Source of the DNA: an uncultured bacterium
GTDB lineage: Bacteria > Desulfobacterota > Desulfobulbia > Desulfobulbales > Desulfobulbaceae
Assembly: GCA_903896915.1 (NCBI GenBank)
Contig: CAITZN010000579.1
Coordinates: 1 to 6,288 of the forward strand
DNA length: 6,288 nucleotides
Reading direction: 5' to 3'
Below, one piece after another: positions 5,771 through 6,288 of the stretch. The notes below the pieces were generated by a model. That model had not been told where the DNA came from and did not search any database. It saw only the letters and a program-made list of their open reading frames with translations. Position 1 is the first letter of the stretch. Each line of letters opens with the position of its first letter. The position numbers and the translations under genes were made by a program.

Positions 5771-6288
5771 ATGCCACAAACAGAATATCTCGAGGATCTT
5801 TTCACCTTCATCAACCACTCGCCGACCCCCTTTCATGTTGTGGTCAATAGCGCGGCAAAACTTTCGGCACATGGATTTCAACGCCTGCACGAATCCGACT
5901 CTTGGCAGCATCTCGGCCCCGGCTCCTACTTTGTGATCCGCAACGATACCAGCCTGATCGCCTTTACCCTGACCGACAGCCCGCATGCATGGCGGCATCT
6001 TCGTATGGCCGGTGCACACACCGACAGCCCTGGCCTGAAGGTCAAGCCTAACCCGGTACAAGTGCGTCACACCTGTCTGCAACTTGGGGTAGAAGTGTAT
6101 GGTGGCGCCCTCCTTGCCCCCTGGTTCGACCGGAACCTGTCCATTGCCGGCAGGGTAAGCTGGATATGTGATGACGGCCCCTTGCAGTGCAGCCTGATCG
6201 ACTTTAAGCGACCGGTTGCGACCATTCCCAGCCTGGCCATCCACCTCGATCGTGAGGTCAACGCAACTAGAACCATTAACAAGCAAAC
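5771..6288 (+). CDS. apeB: M18 family aminopeptidase, ApeB type (N-terminal part; 3' end outside window)
   Basis: The frame opens at ATG 5771, six bases after AAGGG (5760-5764), and stays open to the window edge, giving 172 residues of an enzyme usually about 430 long. The family signature is clear: NHSPTPFHVV at 15-24, AGAHTDSPGLKVKPNPVQV at 80-98 with H83 expected to be a zinc ligand and D85 adjacent, GVEVYGGALLAPWFDRNLSI at 106-125, AGRV, then IPSLAIHLDREVN at 152-164. The family consists of dinuclear-zinc, cytoplasmic metallo-aminopeptidases that prefer acidic N-terminal residues in characterised members (aspartyl aminopeptidase) and work in peptide turnover. The remaining metal ligands lie beyond the window, so an intact active site cannot be confirmed. 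No terminator is visible in the 51-nt gap after the metalloprotease gene. Confidence 0.93.
   Translation, partial: MPQTEYLEDLFTFINHSPTPFHVVVNSAAKLSAHGFQRLHESDSWQHLGPGSYFVIRNDTSLIAFTLTDSPHAWRHLRMAGAHTDSPGLKVKPNPVQVRHTCLQLGVEVYGGALLAPWFDRNLSIAGRVSWICDDGPLQCSLIDFKRPVATIPSLAIHLDREVNATRTINKQ

Noticed and set aside
5738..6286. 182-codon open frame on the minus strand
   Set aside because: It is antisense to the M18 aminopeptidase, whose plus-strand motifs are unmistakable.

Overview
The window is accessory-looking chromosomal DNA from a Gram-negative bacterium. A sigma-54 activator, an AIM24-type protein, a YebE/DUF533-type protein, a CJM1_0395-type metalloprotease and an M18 aminopeptidase, at mid-range G+C, fit a proteobacterium in the broad sense. 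I would guess a deltaproteobacterium/Desulfobacterota, but this rests on gene content only. I found no tRNA, rRNA, CRISPR array, insertion sequence or integrase.

Layout: (1) 3-389 (+) is the 3' end of a sigma-54-dependent regulator of the NtrC class: the end of its AAA+ domain and a Fis-type helix-turn-helix. (2) 627-2320 (-) is a tight two-gene operon. A 160-residue stand-alone SET-domain protein is followed, with a 4-base TTGA stop/start overlap, by a fold-type III PLP decarboxylase related to diaminopimelate decarboxylase (DapDC) but with altered active-site motifs. A good sigma-70-type promoter (2402-2430, minus strand) lies upstream, behind A-tracts; its leader contains a perfect 12-bp palindrome. 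(3) 2983-3975 (+) is a fusion of a GYF_2 domain to an AIM24 domain. (4) 4043-4747 (-) is a DUF533/TerB-like protein with a long proline-rich linker, convergent with (3) and sharing a 12-bp hairpin between their stops. (5) 4961 (or 4898)-5719 (+) is a HExxH protein of the CJM1_0395/SprA-related family. (6) 5771-6288 (+) is the first 40% of an M18 aminopeptidase (apeB type), running off the right edge.

Two points deserve most attention. First, the SET-decarboxylase pair looks like a dedicated two-enzyme unit: a lysine-methyltransferase-type fold translationally coupled to a basic-amino-acid decarboxylase-type fold whose substrate-binding residues differ from true DapDC. The chemistry cannot be read from sequence; a methylated amine, or modification of the decarboxylase by its partner, are hypotheses. 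Second, a GYF-type domain, whose eukaryotic relatives bind proline-rich peptides, is encoded convergently with a protein carrying polyproline and P-x-P-G stretches, suggesting a testable interaction. The rest are recognisable housekeeping or poorly characterised families.
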